Assembly: GCF_001482305.1 (NCBI RefSeq) | Contig: NZ_LOHP01000067.1 | Span: forward strand, 1 to 64,000 | Source: Leucobacter sp. G161 | GTDB lineage: Bacteria; Actinomycetota; Actinomycetes; Actinomycetales; Microbacteriaceae | Length of the DNA: 64,000 bases | Direction of reading: 5' to 3' | In this document: one piece after another, positions 1 to 8,558 of the stretch | Layout of the letters: the number at the start of each line of letters is the position of its first letter | Position numbering within the stretch: position 1 is the first letter of the stretch | The notes under the pieces: model-generated | Database searches by the model: none | What the model saw: the letters and a program-made list of their open reading frames with translations, nothing else | What the model was told of the DNA's origin: nothing | Position numbers and translations under genes: made by a program

Positions 1-24
1 CGCACGCCACACAGAACGAAGCCA

Positions 25-1206
<1,182 letters not shown>

Positions 1207-2433
1207 ATGTCCGCCCTCACCGGAGCGCGCCGCAGGGTCGGGTTGGCCTTTGCCGTTGCAGCGACGATGCTGCTCATGGTCGCGGCCAGCGCTCCCTCCC
1301 CGTTTTATCCGCAGTTCGCCGAACGTCTCGGGCTGCCGCCGGTCGCGACCACGCTCATCTTCGCGATCTATGCCTTTACGATGCTCGCTGCGCTACTCAC
1401 TCTGGGGCCGCTTTCGGACATCGTCGGGAGGCGCCCCGTCGTCGCGCTTGGAGCAGCACTCCTCGCGCTGAGTATGCTGCTGTTCTGGCAGGCGACCGGG
1501 CTGCCGCTGCTGCTCATCGCCCGGGGCGTGCAGGGCGTCGCGGCGGGGATATTGCTTCCGGCATTTTCTGCGATGGTCGTCGATTTCGCCTCGCCGAAGC
1601 GCCCCGATGCGGCTTCGCTCTGGAACACGATCGGCGCGATGGCTGGCCTCGGCACCGGGGCAATTTCGGCTGCGACTGTGCTCGATCGAGCCGCCAACCC
1701 CGCGGGCGTAGTTTTCGGTACGCTCGCCGCGGTGTTTCTGCTCGTCGCGCTGGCCGTGTTGATGATCCCCGGAAGTGCAGCCGCGGGTGGCCCGGCCGGG
1801 GCGGGGGCTCCCGCAGCACGGCTCGCGATCCCGCGGCTGCGGGTCCCCGCCTCCCTCCGCCGCCCGCTGCTCATTGCGGTTCCCGCGATCATTGCCGGGT
1901 GGGCGACAAACGGTCTGTTTCTCGCGCTCGGCTCGTCCGTGGTGCAGCAGCAGTTCGGCGCAGTCGGCTACGCGCAGCAGACGGCCGCGATCCCGATCTT
2001 CGCGGGATCCGGCATTCTGGCCTCGGTGCTGTTGCATCGCCGATCCGCTCGGGTCGTGAGCGTCTACGGAACCGGTGCCCTCGCGCTCGGCACCATGCTC
2101 AGCCTCCTCGCGCTCCGCGTTGATTCGCTTGGCGGCTACCTCGTCGCCGCTTCGGTGACGGGAACGGGCTTTGGGACCGCGTTCATGGGGGTACTCAAGA
2201 CGCTCATGCCGCGGATCGACCCCGCCGAGCGCGCGCAGGTCATGGCGGTGATCTATGTGGTGTCCTATCTTGCGTTTGGGGTGCCAACGATCGTGGCCGG
2301 GCTGCTGGTGCCGGTGATCTCGCTGCGCGGGACGATGCAGCTGCTCGGGCTCGTTATTGTCGTGCTGGGAGTGGCCGCGACGCTGCTGCGGCTCCGTGCC
2401 GACGGCCCTCGGGATCGGGGTGGCGTCAGCTGA
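1207..2433 (+). CDS. MFS transporter (12-TM type)
   Basis: A 408-residue major facilitator superfamily permease with about twelve hydrophobic segments. The loop between TM2 and TM3 carries the MFS signature GPLSDIVGRRP near residue 67. Its size fits a drug/metabolite:H+ antiporter or uptake symporter; the substrate cannot be told. The ATG lies immediately after the oxidoreductase stop, with no gap, so the pair is likely translationally coupled. It is followed by a 10-bp hairpin. Confidence 0.85.
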   Translation: MSALTGARRRVGLAFAVAATMLLMVAASAPSPFYPQFAERLGLPPVATTLIFAIYAFTMLAALLTLGPLSDIVGRRPVVALGAALLALSMLLFWQATGLPLLLIARGVQGVAAGILLPAFSAMVVDFASPKRPDAASLWNTIGAMAGLGTGAISAATVLDRAANPAGVVFGTLAAVFLLVALAVLMIPGSAAAGGPAGAGAPAARLAIPRLRVPASLRRPLLIAVPAIIAGWATNGLFLALGSSVVQQQFGAVGYAQQTAAIPIFAGSGILASVLLHRRSARVVSVYGTGALALGTMLSLLALRVDSLGGYLVAASVTGTGFGTAFMGVLKTLMPRIDPAERAQVMAVIYVVSYLAFGVPTIVAGLLVPVISLRGTMQLLGLVIVVLGVAATLLRLRADGPRDRGGVS

Positions 2434-2441
2434 ACGACGGG

Positions 2442-2490
2442 TGCGCCAGCCCGATCCGGCTGGCGCATTGTGCTCCGGGCGAAAGCCCGG
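2442..2490 (+). terminator. Two hairpins after the MFS gene
   Basis: A perfect 10-bp stem (2442-2451 with 2458-2467, 6-nt loop) starts 8 nt after the stop codon. A second, 6-bp stem closed by a GAAA tetraloop lies at 2475-2490. There is no strong T-run, as is common in high-GC actinobacteria, so termination is inferred from position and stem strength. Confidence 0.55.
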
Positions 2491-2498
2491 TGACTTAG

Positions 2499-2515
2499 AT
2501 ACCCCAAGGGGGTAT
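2499..2515. promoter_or_regulatory. Candidate CsoR operator over the csoR promoter
   Basis: ATACCCC-AAG-GGGGTAT is a perfect 7-bp inverted repeat of the G/C-tract type bound by CsoR-family repressors. It overlaps a -10 hexamer TATTCT (2513-2518), with a possible -35 TGACTT at 2491-2496 (16-nt spacer). Occupancy would block RNA polymerase, so csoR is probably autoregulated. The roughly 105-nt leader that follows has a 7-bp hairpin at 2580-2598. Confidence 0.7.
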
Positions 2516-2629
2516 TCTTGTGGTGTGAAGAAATACCGTATCAGCGGTCTGTAGCTCGCAAGGGCAGTCCGCGGTCCCGCACCCCGGCCAACGGGGTGTT
2601 TCAGCTCGCACACGCCGAAGGAATCTCCC

Positions 2630-2965
2630 ATGAACGACCAGCACACCACGATCGAGGCCTCCAGCGATACCTCGCACGACGGGCCTCACGGGTACATCAG
2701 CGACAAAGACAAGTACCTGCAGCGCCTGAAGCGCATCGAAGGGCAGGCCCGCGGGATCTCGCGGATGGTCGACGACGAGAAATACTGCATCGACATTCTC
2801 ACGCAGATCAGCGCGATGACCAGCGCACTGCAGGCGGTCGGTCTCGGCCTGCTCAATGATCATCTCGGACACTGTGTCGTCGACGCCGCACGCCTGGACG
2901 GCCCTGAAGCGCAGGAAAAGATCAAGGAAGCGAGCGACGCAATCGCCCGCATGGTGAAGTCCTAA
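2630..2965 (+). CDS. csoR: CsoR-family copper-sensing repressor
   Basis: A 111-residue DUF156 protein, an all-helical metal-sensing repressor. The putative Cu(I) ligands are visible as Cys53, His78 and Cys82. Their spacing (25 and 4 residues) equals that of the Cys-His-Cys site of M. tuberculosis CsoR and separates it from FrmR, RcnR and CstR types. Around 20 additional N-terminal residues, rich in His and Asp, precede the core. The start is set by AAGGAA at 2618-2623, 6 nt before ATG. It sits behind a candidate CsoR operator and faces a DHA2 MFS gene that has a similar operator, so that exporter is the likely second target. No CopA ATPase or CopZ chaperone is next to it. Confidence 0.85.
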   Translation: MNDQHTTIEASSDTSHDGPHGYISDKDKYLQRLKRIEGQARGISRMVDDEKYCIDILTQISAMTSALQAVGLGLLNDHLGHCVVDAARLDGPEAQEKIKEASDAIARMVKS

Positions 2966-2976
2966 GGGAAACCACA

Positions 2977-3011
2977 AGCCGGCCCCGGAGCAGAAAGCTC
3001 CGGGGCCGGCT
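2977..3011. terminator. Bidirectional terminator between csoR and the convergent MFS gene
   Basis: A perfect 15-bp stem (2977-2991 with 2997-3011) with an AGAAA loop lies between the two converging genes, 12 nt after the csoR stop and 44 nt after the MFS stop on the other strand. It is the strongest hairpin in this part of the window. Confidence 0.85.
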
Positions 3012-3054
3012 GTGTGTTGCTGATGGTGCGGAATGCGTCGCGCTCGGTGAGGCG

Positions 3055-4470
3055 CTAGCTCACTGCGGCGAAGACTCGTTTGGGCGTCTTCATCGCGATC
3101 GCGCTGACGAGGGCACCCGCCAGCGCGAGTACTGCCGCCCCGAGGAATGCGGCGGAGTAGCCCGCCGTGAGCGCAGCGGGGGCGGGGTGAGTTCCTGCGA
3201 CCCCGTAGGCGACCGCCGTGAGAATGGCCAGGGTGAGGGCGGAGCCGATCTGGTAGCTCGTGCTGACCAGGCCAGACGCGACACCGGTTTCCGATGGCGG
3301 CGCGGCGTTGATCGCGGTGCCCAGTGAGGGCACGAACGTGAGAGACATGCCGAGTGCCGCGATGAGTGAGGCCGGAAGTACGTCGACGACGTAGTTGCCG
3401 TCTGGCCGGATGAACGAGAGCCACAGCAGCCCCGCCGCAAGGATCACGAGGCCGGCGACGATGAGCGGCTTCGCACCGAACCTCGTCTGGAGTCGGGGTG
3501 CGATGCCGACCATGACAAGCACGACAAGCCCGGTCATTGGGAGGAGCGCGGCGCCCGCAGCGAAAGCTGAGGCGCCGAGCACCTGCTGGAGGTACAGATT
3601 GAGGAAGAACCACATCGACACCCACGCGCCGCCGAGCACGAGCTGTGCGCCGTTTGCGGCCCCGAGCTGCGGGGCCTTGAAGAGGCCGAGTCGCAGGAGC
3701 GGCGTGCGGCTTCGTGACTGGATTACGAAGAACGCGATGAGGAGGGCGACGCCAACGGCGAGCGCGCCGATCGTGGTTGGCGTGAGCCAGCCCACTTCCG
3801 GTGCCATGACGATGCCGTAGACGACGGCTGCGAGACCGCCGGTGACCGTCACTGCCCCAGCGATATCAATCGGGCCGGATGCGCCGCGTTCGGTGCGCGG
3901 AAGTGCGGTCGCGGTGAACGCGAGCACGATGAGCGCGAGCGGGATCGTCGCGTAGAACACCCACGGCCAGCTGGTGTACTCGGTGAGCACGCCGCCGATG
4001 AATACGCCCGCCGCACCACCGATGGGGGCGGCGGCGCCGTAGATCGCGAACGCCTTCGGGAGGTCTGCAGTCCCGCCGAACAGCATCATGAGGAGTGTGA
4101 GGGCTGCCGGCGCGATGAGCGCGGAGCCGGCGCCCTGGATCGCGCGGCCGGCGATCTCGGCGCCGACGCTGGTCGCGGCGCCCGCGAGCACCGATCCTGC
4201 GATGAGCACGAGCCAGCCGGTGACGAAGATCTTCCGAGCGCCAAACGCATCGGACAGTCGCCCGCCGAGCAGGAGCAGGCCGCCGAACGCGACGACGTAG
4301 GCGTTGAAGACCCATGACAGCGACTCGGCGGTGAATCCGAGGTCGCGCTGAATGTAGGGGAGGGCGACGCCAACGATGGATGTGTCCATGATGACGACGA
4401 ACTGCGCCGTGGCGATGAGGGCGAGCCCGAGCCACATCTTGGCGCGGGACGGTGGGTGTTGCGTGGACAT
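3055..4470 (-). CDS. DHA2-type MFS exporter (14-TM)
   Basis: A 471-residue drug:H+ antiporter-2-like permease. Near the N-terminus it has MDTSIVGVALPYIQ, matching the LDxTIVNVALP motif of 14-TM exporters, and then GGRLSDAFGARK in the TM2-TM3 loop. Length and about fourteen hydrophobic segments fit the family. AGGAGGA (4477-4483) sits 6 nt upstream of ATG. A -10 hexamer TATGAT (4515-4520, minus strand) abuts a candidate CsoR operator at 4520-4542, so expression is probably induced by copper or another CsoR effector. Family members usually export organic compounds; a copper-chelate or stress-related substrate is only inference. Confidence 0.85.
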   Translation of the reverse strand: MSTQHPPSRAKMWLGLALIATAQFVVIMDTSIVGVALPYIQRDLGFTAESLSWVFNAYVVAFGGLLLLGGRLSDAFGARKIFVTGWLVLIAGSVLAGAATSVGAEIAGRAIQGAGSALIAPAALTLLMMLFGGTADLPKAFAIYGAAAPIGGAAGVFIGGVLTEYTSWPWVFYATIPLALIVLAFTATALPRTERGASGPIDIAGAVTVTGGLAAVVYGIVMAPEVGWLTPTTIGALAVGVALLIAFFVIQSRSRTPLLRLGLFKAPQLGAANGAQLVLGGAWVSMWFFLNLYLQQVLGASAFAAGAALLPMTGLVVLVMVGIAPRLQTRFGAKPLIVAGLVILAAGLLWLSFIRPDGNYVVDVLPASLIAALGMSLTFVPSLGTAINAAPPSETGVASGLVSTSYQIGSALTLAILTAVAYGVAGTHPAPAALTAGYSAAFLGAAVLALAGALVSAIAMKTPKRVFAAVS

Positions 4471-4519
4471 GCTGGTTCCTCCTGAGAAGTCGCCGGCGAG
4501 TCCGGCTGCTCAGAATCAT

Positions 4520-4542
4520 ATACCCATACCGGGTAGGGGTAT
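4520..4542. promoter_or_regulatory. Candidate CsoR operator at the DHA2 MFS promoter
   Basis: Outer half-sites ATACCC (4520-4525) and GGGTAT (4537-4542) flank a smaller inverted repeat TACC-G-GGTA (4527-4535). The same ATACCC/GGGTAT half-sites occur in the csoR promoter. The element adjoins the -10 TATGAT of the minus-strand MFS gene. Confidence 0.6.
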
Positions 4543-4571
4543 GTTGAGGGCATAATGTTGCGTAAGAAATT

Positions 4572-4609
4572 CCCCCTCGCCTGTGGGCAGGGCCGTGCCG
4601 GCGAGGGGG
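4572..4609 (-). terminator. Terminator after the desulfurase-like gene
   Basis: A 10-bp perfect stem (4572-4581 with 4600-4609) with an 18-nt loop. On the minus strand it is followed by AATTTCTT, so it ends the transcript of the PLP-enzyme gene 64 nt downstream of its stop. Confidence 0.6.
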
Positions 4610-4672
4610 CGGGCGCGCGGGCTTGGGGTAACGCGCCGCTGCGCGGGTTAGGGGATCGGAGTGGCTCGGGGG

Positions 4673-5878
4673 TTAGCCCTCGGCGACCGCCTCGGCGAGT
4701 GCGATGAGTAGTCCGTCGACCTCTTCGCGGGTGTTGTACGGGGCGAGGCCGAAACGCACGCCGCCCTGCTCGCCGAGGCCGAGTGCGTTGCACACCTCGA
4801 CTGCGTAGAAGTGGCCGGCCTGCGCAAGGAAGCCGCGCTCGCGCAGCCGAGCCTCGATCGTCAGTGGGGTGATGCCCGCGACGGTGATGAGTAGCGTAGA
4901 GGTGCGGCGTTGCGCGCGCGAGTAGCAAGTGACGCCGGGGATCTCCGCGAGGCCGCGCTCAATCGCATCGCGCAGCTCGAGCTCGTACTCGTCCATGGCG
5001 AGCATTGCGGCAACGATGCGTTCGCGGCGGGTGCCGCCCGCCGGGCTGAGGCCTGCGACGTAGTCAATTGCTGCTGTGGCGCCGGCCAGCATTTCGTACG
5101 GCAGCGTGCCGAGCTCGAAGCGCTCGGGTACCGTCTCCGGTGAGGGGCGCAGCTTGTCCGGGTGGAGCGTCTCAAGGAGTTCGGGCGAGGCGGCGAGCAT
5201 GCCGAAATGCGGGCCGAAGAACTTGTACGGCGAGGCGACAAAGAAGTCGGCGCCCATGTCACGCACGTCGACGGGGGCGTGGGCGGTGTAGTGCACGCCG
5301 TCGACGTAAGTCAGGGCGTTCTGGGCGTGCGCGATGGCGGAGATCGCGGCGATATCCGGCTGTGTGCCGACGAGGTTTGAAGCCGCCGTCACCGCGACGA
5401 GCCTGGTGCGCGCGTCGACGAGGTCCTCGTACTGCGCGGCGGGCAATTCGCTCGTGGCAGCGTCGAGTTTCGCCCAGCGCACCTCGACGCCTGCTCGCTC
5501 GGCTGCGATGAGCCAGGGGGCGACGTTGCAATCGTGGTCGGCCTGCGAGAGTACGATGTTGTCGCCTGCCGCCCAGGTTTTAGAGATGGTGCGTGAGAAA
5601 TCAAAGGTGAGTTGGGTCGCGCTGCGACCCTGCACGATGCCGGCAGGGTCTGCGCCGAGAAGGTCAGCGGCCGCCGCGCGGAACTCAAGTACGGCGTCGT
5701 CGGCATTGCGCCCTGGGAGTGAGCCACGGCTGCGGTTGGAGATTGGCGAGACGCCGGTGCTCGCAATCTTCGCCGCGACGACAGTGGGCATCTGGGTGCC
5801 GCCGGGGGCGTCGAGGAACACGAAGTCGTTCGCGACCGCGGGAAAGTCTGGGCGAACTGCTGCGCCGAATGTGGACAT
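4673..5878 (-). CDS. Cysteine desulfurase-like PLP-dependent enzyme (class V aminotransferase fold)
   Basis: 401 residues of the class V aminotransferase / cysteine desulfurase-like family (the VC1184-type subgroup by its N-terminal pattern FLDAPGGTQMP). The PLP-binding lysine is the K of ASPYKFFGPH, and HDCNVAPW is a probable cofactor/substrate loop. Enzymes of this subgroup have uncertain substrates and are not the IscS/SufS used for Fe-S assembly. I chose ATG at 5878 because GGAGG (5886-5890) is 7 nt upstream; an 18-residue longer reading frame lacks an RBS. It diverges from the nhaC-type gene across an AT-rich 167-bp region, which suggests common control, perhaps by the nearby Lrp regulator. 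It may act on an amino acid whose products or ions are handled by the antiporter; this is inference. Confidence 0.8.
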   Translation of the reverse strand: MSTFGAAVRPDFPAVANDFVFLDAPGGTQMPTVVAAKIASTGVSPISNRSRGSLPGRNADDAVLEFRAAAADLLGADPAGIVQGRSATQLTFDFSRTISKTWAAGDNIVLSQADHDCNVAPWLIAAERAGVEVRWAKLDAATSELPAAQYEDLVDARTRLVAVTAASNLVGTQPDIAAISAIAHAQNALTYVDGVHYTAHAPVDVRDMGADFFVASPYKFFGPHFGMLAASPELLETLHPDKLRPSPETVPERFELGTLPYEMLAGATAAIDYVAGLSPAGGTRRERIVAAMLAMDEYELELRDAIERGLAEIPGVTCYSRAQRRTSTLLITVAGITPLTIEARLRERGFLAQAGHFYAVEVCNALGLGEQGGVRFGLAPYNTREEVDGLLIALAEAVAEG

Positions 5879-5952
5879 CGTTGTACCTCCGGGATTATTT
5901 AGAAAACCAAGTCTCCAACCACAATAGATCAAAGTTTCTACGTATCAAAACT

Positions 5953-5973
5953 ATTGATTCAATAGAAATCAAT
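5953..5973. promoter_or_regulatory. Inverted repeat in the AT-rich divergent promoter region
   Basis: ATTGATT (5953-5959) and AATCAAT (5967-5973) form a perfect 7-bp inverted repeat with a 7-nt spacer. It lies in a notably AT-rich island (about 5893-5975) between the PLP enzyme and the antiporter. Lrp/AsnC proteins favour such AT-rich palindromes, and an Lrp gene follows nhaC, so this is a candidate operator. Confidence 0.5.
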
Positions 5974-6045
5974 GCTAGAGTCCGAAGCATCGATGTCGAC
6001 GCGTGGGTTCGGCTCGTTCTTCACCAACGAATGCTGGAGGCACAC

Positions 6046-7560
6046 TTGTCTGATCACAGTCGCACGGAGGCGCCCGCCTCGCAGCGCCTAGAATTTCGCG
6101 TTGGCGCGCTTGGCGCGTTCATCGCACCCCTCATCTTTGCCGTCGGCACCTGTGTGTACTTCGTGGGCTTTGTCGTACTCGACCTCACCGCGATTGCTGC
6201 GGTCGGCTTCCTCGGGCTCTTCGTCGCATCCTGGCTCGCAAAGAGCCAAGAGAAGTTCTGGAATGCGGCGATCGATGGCATCGCCTCTCGCACCTCGGCG
6301 ACGCTGTTCCTGCTCATGCTGCTCGTCGGCGTGCTTGCGCAAATGTTTAAGGCGACCGGGGTTTCCTCGGGGTTCGTCTGGCTCGCGCAGGAAGCTCACA
6401 TTGGCGGCGGGGTGTTTGTGATGATCACCTTCCTCATCACCTGCGCAATCGCGCTCGCCACCGGATCCTCGCTCGGCACGATGCTCGCGATGTTCCCCAT
6501 CCTTTACACCGCTGGCGCGGCGATCGGGGCGTCCCCCGCGCTGCTCGCCGGCGCGATCCTCTCGGGTGCGATCTTCGGTGACAACATCGCCCCGATCTCC
6601 GACACCACGGTGATCTCGGCGACCACGCAGCGCTACCGCAGGCGGGCCGGGCTCGCTGATGTCGGCGGCGTGGTGCGCAGCCGACTGCGGTACGCGCTCC
6701 CGGCGGCGGGTATCGCCGCGATTGCGTTCCTCATCGCCGGCATTATGACCACGGGTGGGGACGGCGCGAAGTCCGTTGTTGAGGCAGAAGCGAGTCCCAC
6801 CGGACTCTGGATGTTGCTGGCAATCGCCGCACTCATCCTTGTCGCCTTCATTGCGCGCGACCTGTTTCTCGCAGTCGGCGTCGGCCTCGTCGTCGGCACA
6901 GTCGTCGCTCTTCTCACCGGGCTTGCAACCCCGGGCCAGATCCTCGGCGCCAACGACGGCGCACCGACCGGGTACATCACCGACGGCCTGTCGAGCATGT
7001 TGCCGCTCATCGGCCTGCTCGTTGCGGTCTTCGCGATGATCGGCGTCGTCGAGGCATCGGGAATGTTTGACCGCATCGTCGAGGCGATCATCAGCTCGCC
7101 GCGCTTCCAGAGCGCACGCGGCGCGGAGACCGCGATCGGCATCTCGGGCGCATTCTGCACCGTTGTACTCGCCGGGCTGAACGGTCCAGGGCTGATGTTT
7201 GCCGGCCCGCTGTCTGACAAGATTGGCGCTGCTGTCGGTCTGCACCCCTACCGCCGCTCAAACGTCATGGACTGTGCGGCAATGGGCGTCGGCGTGATTG
7301 TGCCGATCGCGAGTACCTTCCTGCTCGTTGCGAGCCTCGGAACCCAGGGGTACGAGGGTATTCCCGAACTCAGCGTCTTCGCGATCCTCGGGGCCGCGTT
7401 CTACCCGTTCGCGCTCACGGCAATGACCGTGATCTCGATCATCACGGGTTGGGGGCGCCGCTACGAGGGCGAGAACGGCGTCGAGCTCACCGAGCCGGAC
7501 CCCGCCTGGCAGGCCGAGATGACCGCGACACTGCCCGTCGTCGGGCTGTACCGCCCGTAA
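6046..7560 (+). CDS. NhaC-family Na+/H+ antiporter
   Basis: 504 residues, about 11-12 membrane segments. The diagnostic family motif FGDNIAPISDTTVIS is present near residue 185, as in NhaC and MleN antiporters. The protein would exchange Na+ for H+, or couple it to an organic anion as MleN does for malate/lactate. I chose the TTG at 6046 because GGAGG (6036-6040) is 5 nt upstream; an ATG at 6031 has no RBS and an earlier in-frame extension lacks antiporter character. It is divergent from the PLP enzyme and followed by an Lrp gene, which suggests a small amino-acid-responsive transport/catabolism unit rather than general pH homeostasis. Confidence 0.85.
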   Translation: MSDHSRTEAPASQRLEFRVGALGAFIAPLIFAVGTCVYFVGFVVLDLTAIAAVGFLGLFVASWLAKSQEKFWNAAIDGIASRTSATLFLLMLLVGVLAQMFKATGVSSGFVWLAQEAHIGGGVFVMITFLITCAIALATGSSLGTMLAMFPILYTAGAAIGASPALLAGAILSGAIFGDNIAPISDTTVISATTQRYRRRAGLADVGGVVRSRLRYALPAAGIAAIAFLIAGIMTTGGDGAKSVVEAEASPTGLWMLLAIAALILVAFIARDLFLAVGVGLVVGTVVALLTGLATPGQILGANDGAPTGYITDGLSSMLPLIGLLVAVFAMIGVVEASGMFDRIVEAIISSPRFQSARGAETAIGISGAFCTVVLAGLNGPGLMFAGPLSDKIGAAVGLHPYRRSNVMDCAAMGVGVIVPIASTFLLVASLGTQGYEGIPELSVFAILGAAFYPFALTAMTVISIITGWGRRYEGENGVELTEPDPAWQAEMTATLPVVGLYRP

Positions 7561-7576
7561 CACCGTGTCGCACCTC

Positions 7577-7611
7577 GGGGCAGCGGAGCGCGTCGCACGC
7601 ATCGCTGCCCC
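7577..7611 (+). terminator. Terminator-like hairpin after nhaC
   Basis: A perfect 9-bp stem GGGGCAGCG/CGCTGCCCC (7577-7585 with 7603-7611), 16 nt after the stop. It is followed by GTCGACGTTT, so the T-tract is weak. Confidence 0.5.
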
Positions 7612-7622
7612 GTCGACGTTTG

Positions 7623-7628
7623 TACAAT
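7623..7628 (+). promoter_or_regulatory. -10 box of the Lrp gene
   Basis: TACAAT lies 58 nt before the chosen ATG, giving a leader of about 50 nt. No clear -35 is seen. Its presence argues against a start at 7627, which would fall inside the promoter. Confidence 0.45.
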
Positions 7629-7686
7629 GCTCGAAGGGGTCGAGAACGCATCGACCGTGCCCGAGCACGAGGGAGAGCAGCACGAC

Positions 7687-8247
7687 ATGACCAACACGAG
7701 GTCAACCTTCGGAAATCTCGCGGACGGGCTCACCAACGACCCGCCCGTCGTCGCACTCGATGAGACTGACATCAAGCTCCTCGCCATGCTCCAGGAGAAC
7801 GCGCGGGCGACGCTCAAAAGTCTCGCTGACGCGGTCGGGCTCACGGCCCCAGCCGTCTCAGAGCGGATGGCGCAGATGAAGCAGGAGGGAGTCATTCGCG
7901 GCTACCGGGTCGATATCGACTGGCGCGCCCTCGGCTATACCCTCACGACCTACCTCTCGGTCGTGATCCGCACGGGCGCGAGCCGTGACGAAGTCGTCAC
8001 CGCCCTGCAGTCGATCCCCGAGGTCGAGGAGACCTCGGTCGTGACCGGGGCGTCCGACCTCATCTTGCGGATCCGCTCTCGCGGTTTCGACCACCTCAAG
8101 CGCATCATCGCCGAGCACGTCTGGGCCCGCGACGATCTGGAGTTCACCGAAACCAGGCTCGCGTTCTTCTCCGACAGCTCTGCTGGGGTCGAACAGCATC
8201 GGCTTGACGACCTGCTCTCGGAGTTGCGAGCCAGCGGCGCGGCTTAG
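7687..8247 (+). CDS. Lrp/AsnC-family transcriptional regulator
   Basis: 186 residues. An N-terminal winged HTH (about residues 24-70, with KSLADAVGLTAPAVSERM as the recognition region) is followed by the effector-binding RAM domain with the usual GxSDLILRI pattern. Such proteins form octamers or dimers that bind AT-rich operators and sense amino acids. ATG 7687 is preceded by GAGGGAGAG; a 20-residue upstream extension is possible but contains the promoter. Located just after nhaC, it is the likely local regulator of the PLP enzyme and antiporter through the AT-rich inverted repeat at 5953-5973. Confidence 0.9.
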   Translation: MTNTRSTFGNLADGLTNDPPVVALDETDIKLLAMLQENARATLKSLADAVGLTAPAVSERMAQMKQEGVIRGYRVDIDWRALGYTLTTYLSVVIRTGASRDEVVTALQSIPEVEETSVVTGASDLILRIRSRGFDHLKRIIAEHVWARDDLEFTETRLAFFSDSSAGVEQHRLDDLLSELRASGAA

Positions 8248-8306
8248 CCGCTGCAGCGCGGCGCTCCGGTCGATTGCGCGGGCTAGTGAGTGCGTGCTCG
8301 TCGAAC

Positions 8307-8312
8307 TACAAT
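8307..8312 (+). promoter_or_regulatory. -10 box of a leaderless mRNA
   Basis: TACAAT ends 6 nt before the ATG at 8319, so transcription would start at or next to the start codon. There is no Shine-Dalgarno sequence. Confidence 0.6.
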
Positions 8313-8318
8313 CGCCGT

Positions 8319-8537
8319 ATGTCAACGCGAGACGTTCCCGAGCAGATAGGCGACCTCCCCAAGATCGGTAGGCCGGCGACGTCAGCGCTGCTGCACATCG
8401 GCGTCGAATCGCTCGCTGAGGTCGCAGCTATGAGCCGGCGCGAGCTGCTCGCCCTGCACGGCGTGGGGCCGAAAGCTGTGTGCCTGCTCGAAGCGGCGCT
8501 CGCGAACGCTGGGTGTGCGCTACGAGAACCGGAGTGA
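8319..8537 (+). CDS. Small helix-hairpin-helix protein
   Basis: 72 residues. The segment IGRPATSALLHIGVESLAEV followed by LLALHGVGPKAV matches tandem helix-hairpin-helix elements like those that bind DNA non-specifically. Proteins of this size are widespread and usually annotated only as DNA-binding or helix-hairpin-helix domain proteins. The start is set by the leaderless promoter geometry (TACAAT at 8307-8312); a longer frame from 8274 would include the promoter. Role unknown. Confidence 0.75.
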   Translation: MSTRDVPEQIGDLPKIGRPATSALLHIGVESLAEVAAMSRRELLALHGVGPKAVCLLEAALANAGCALREPE

Positions 8538-8558
8538 TACTCGGGCGTTCTCACCTGC

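Noticed and set aside
2630-2965. FrmR-, RcnR- or CstR-type sensor
   Set aside because: The Cys53-His78-Cys82 triad with CsoR spacing fits copper sensing better.
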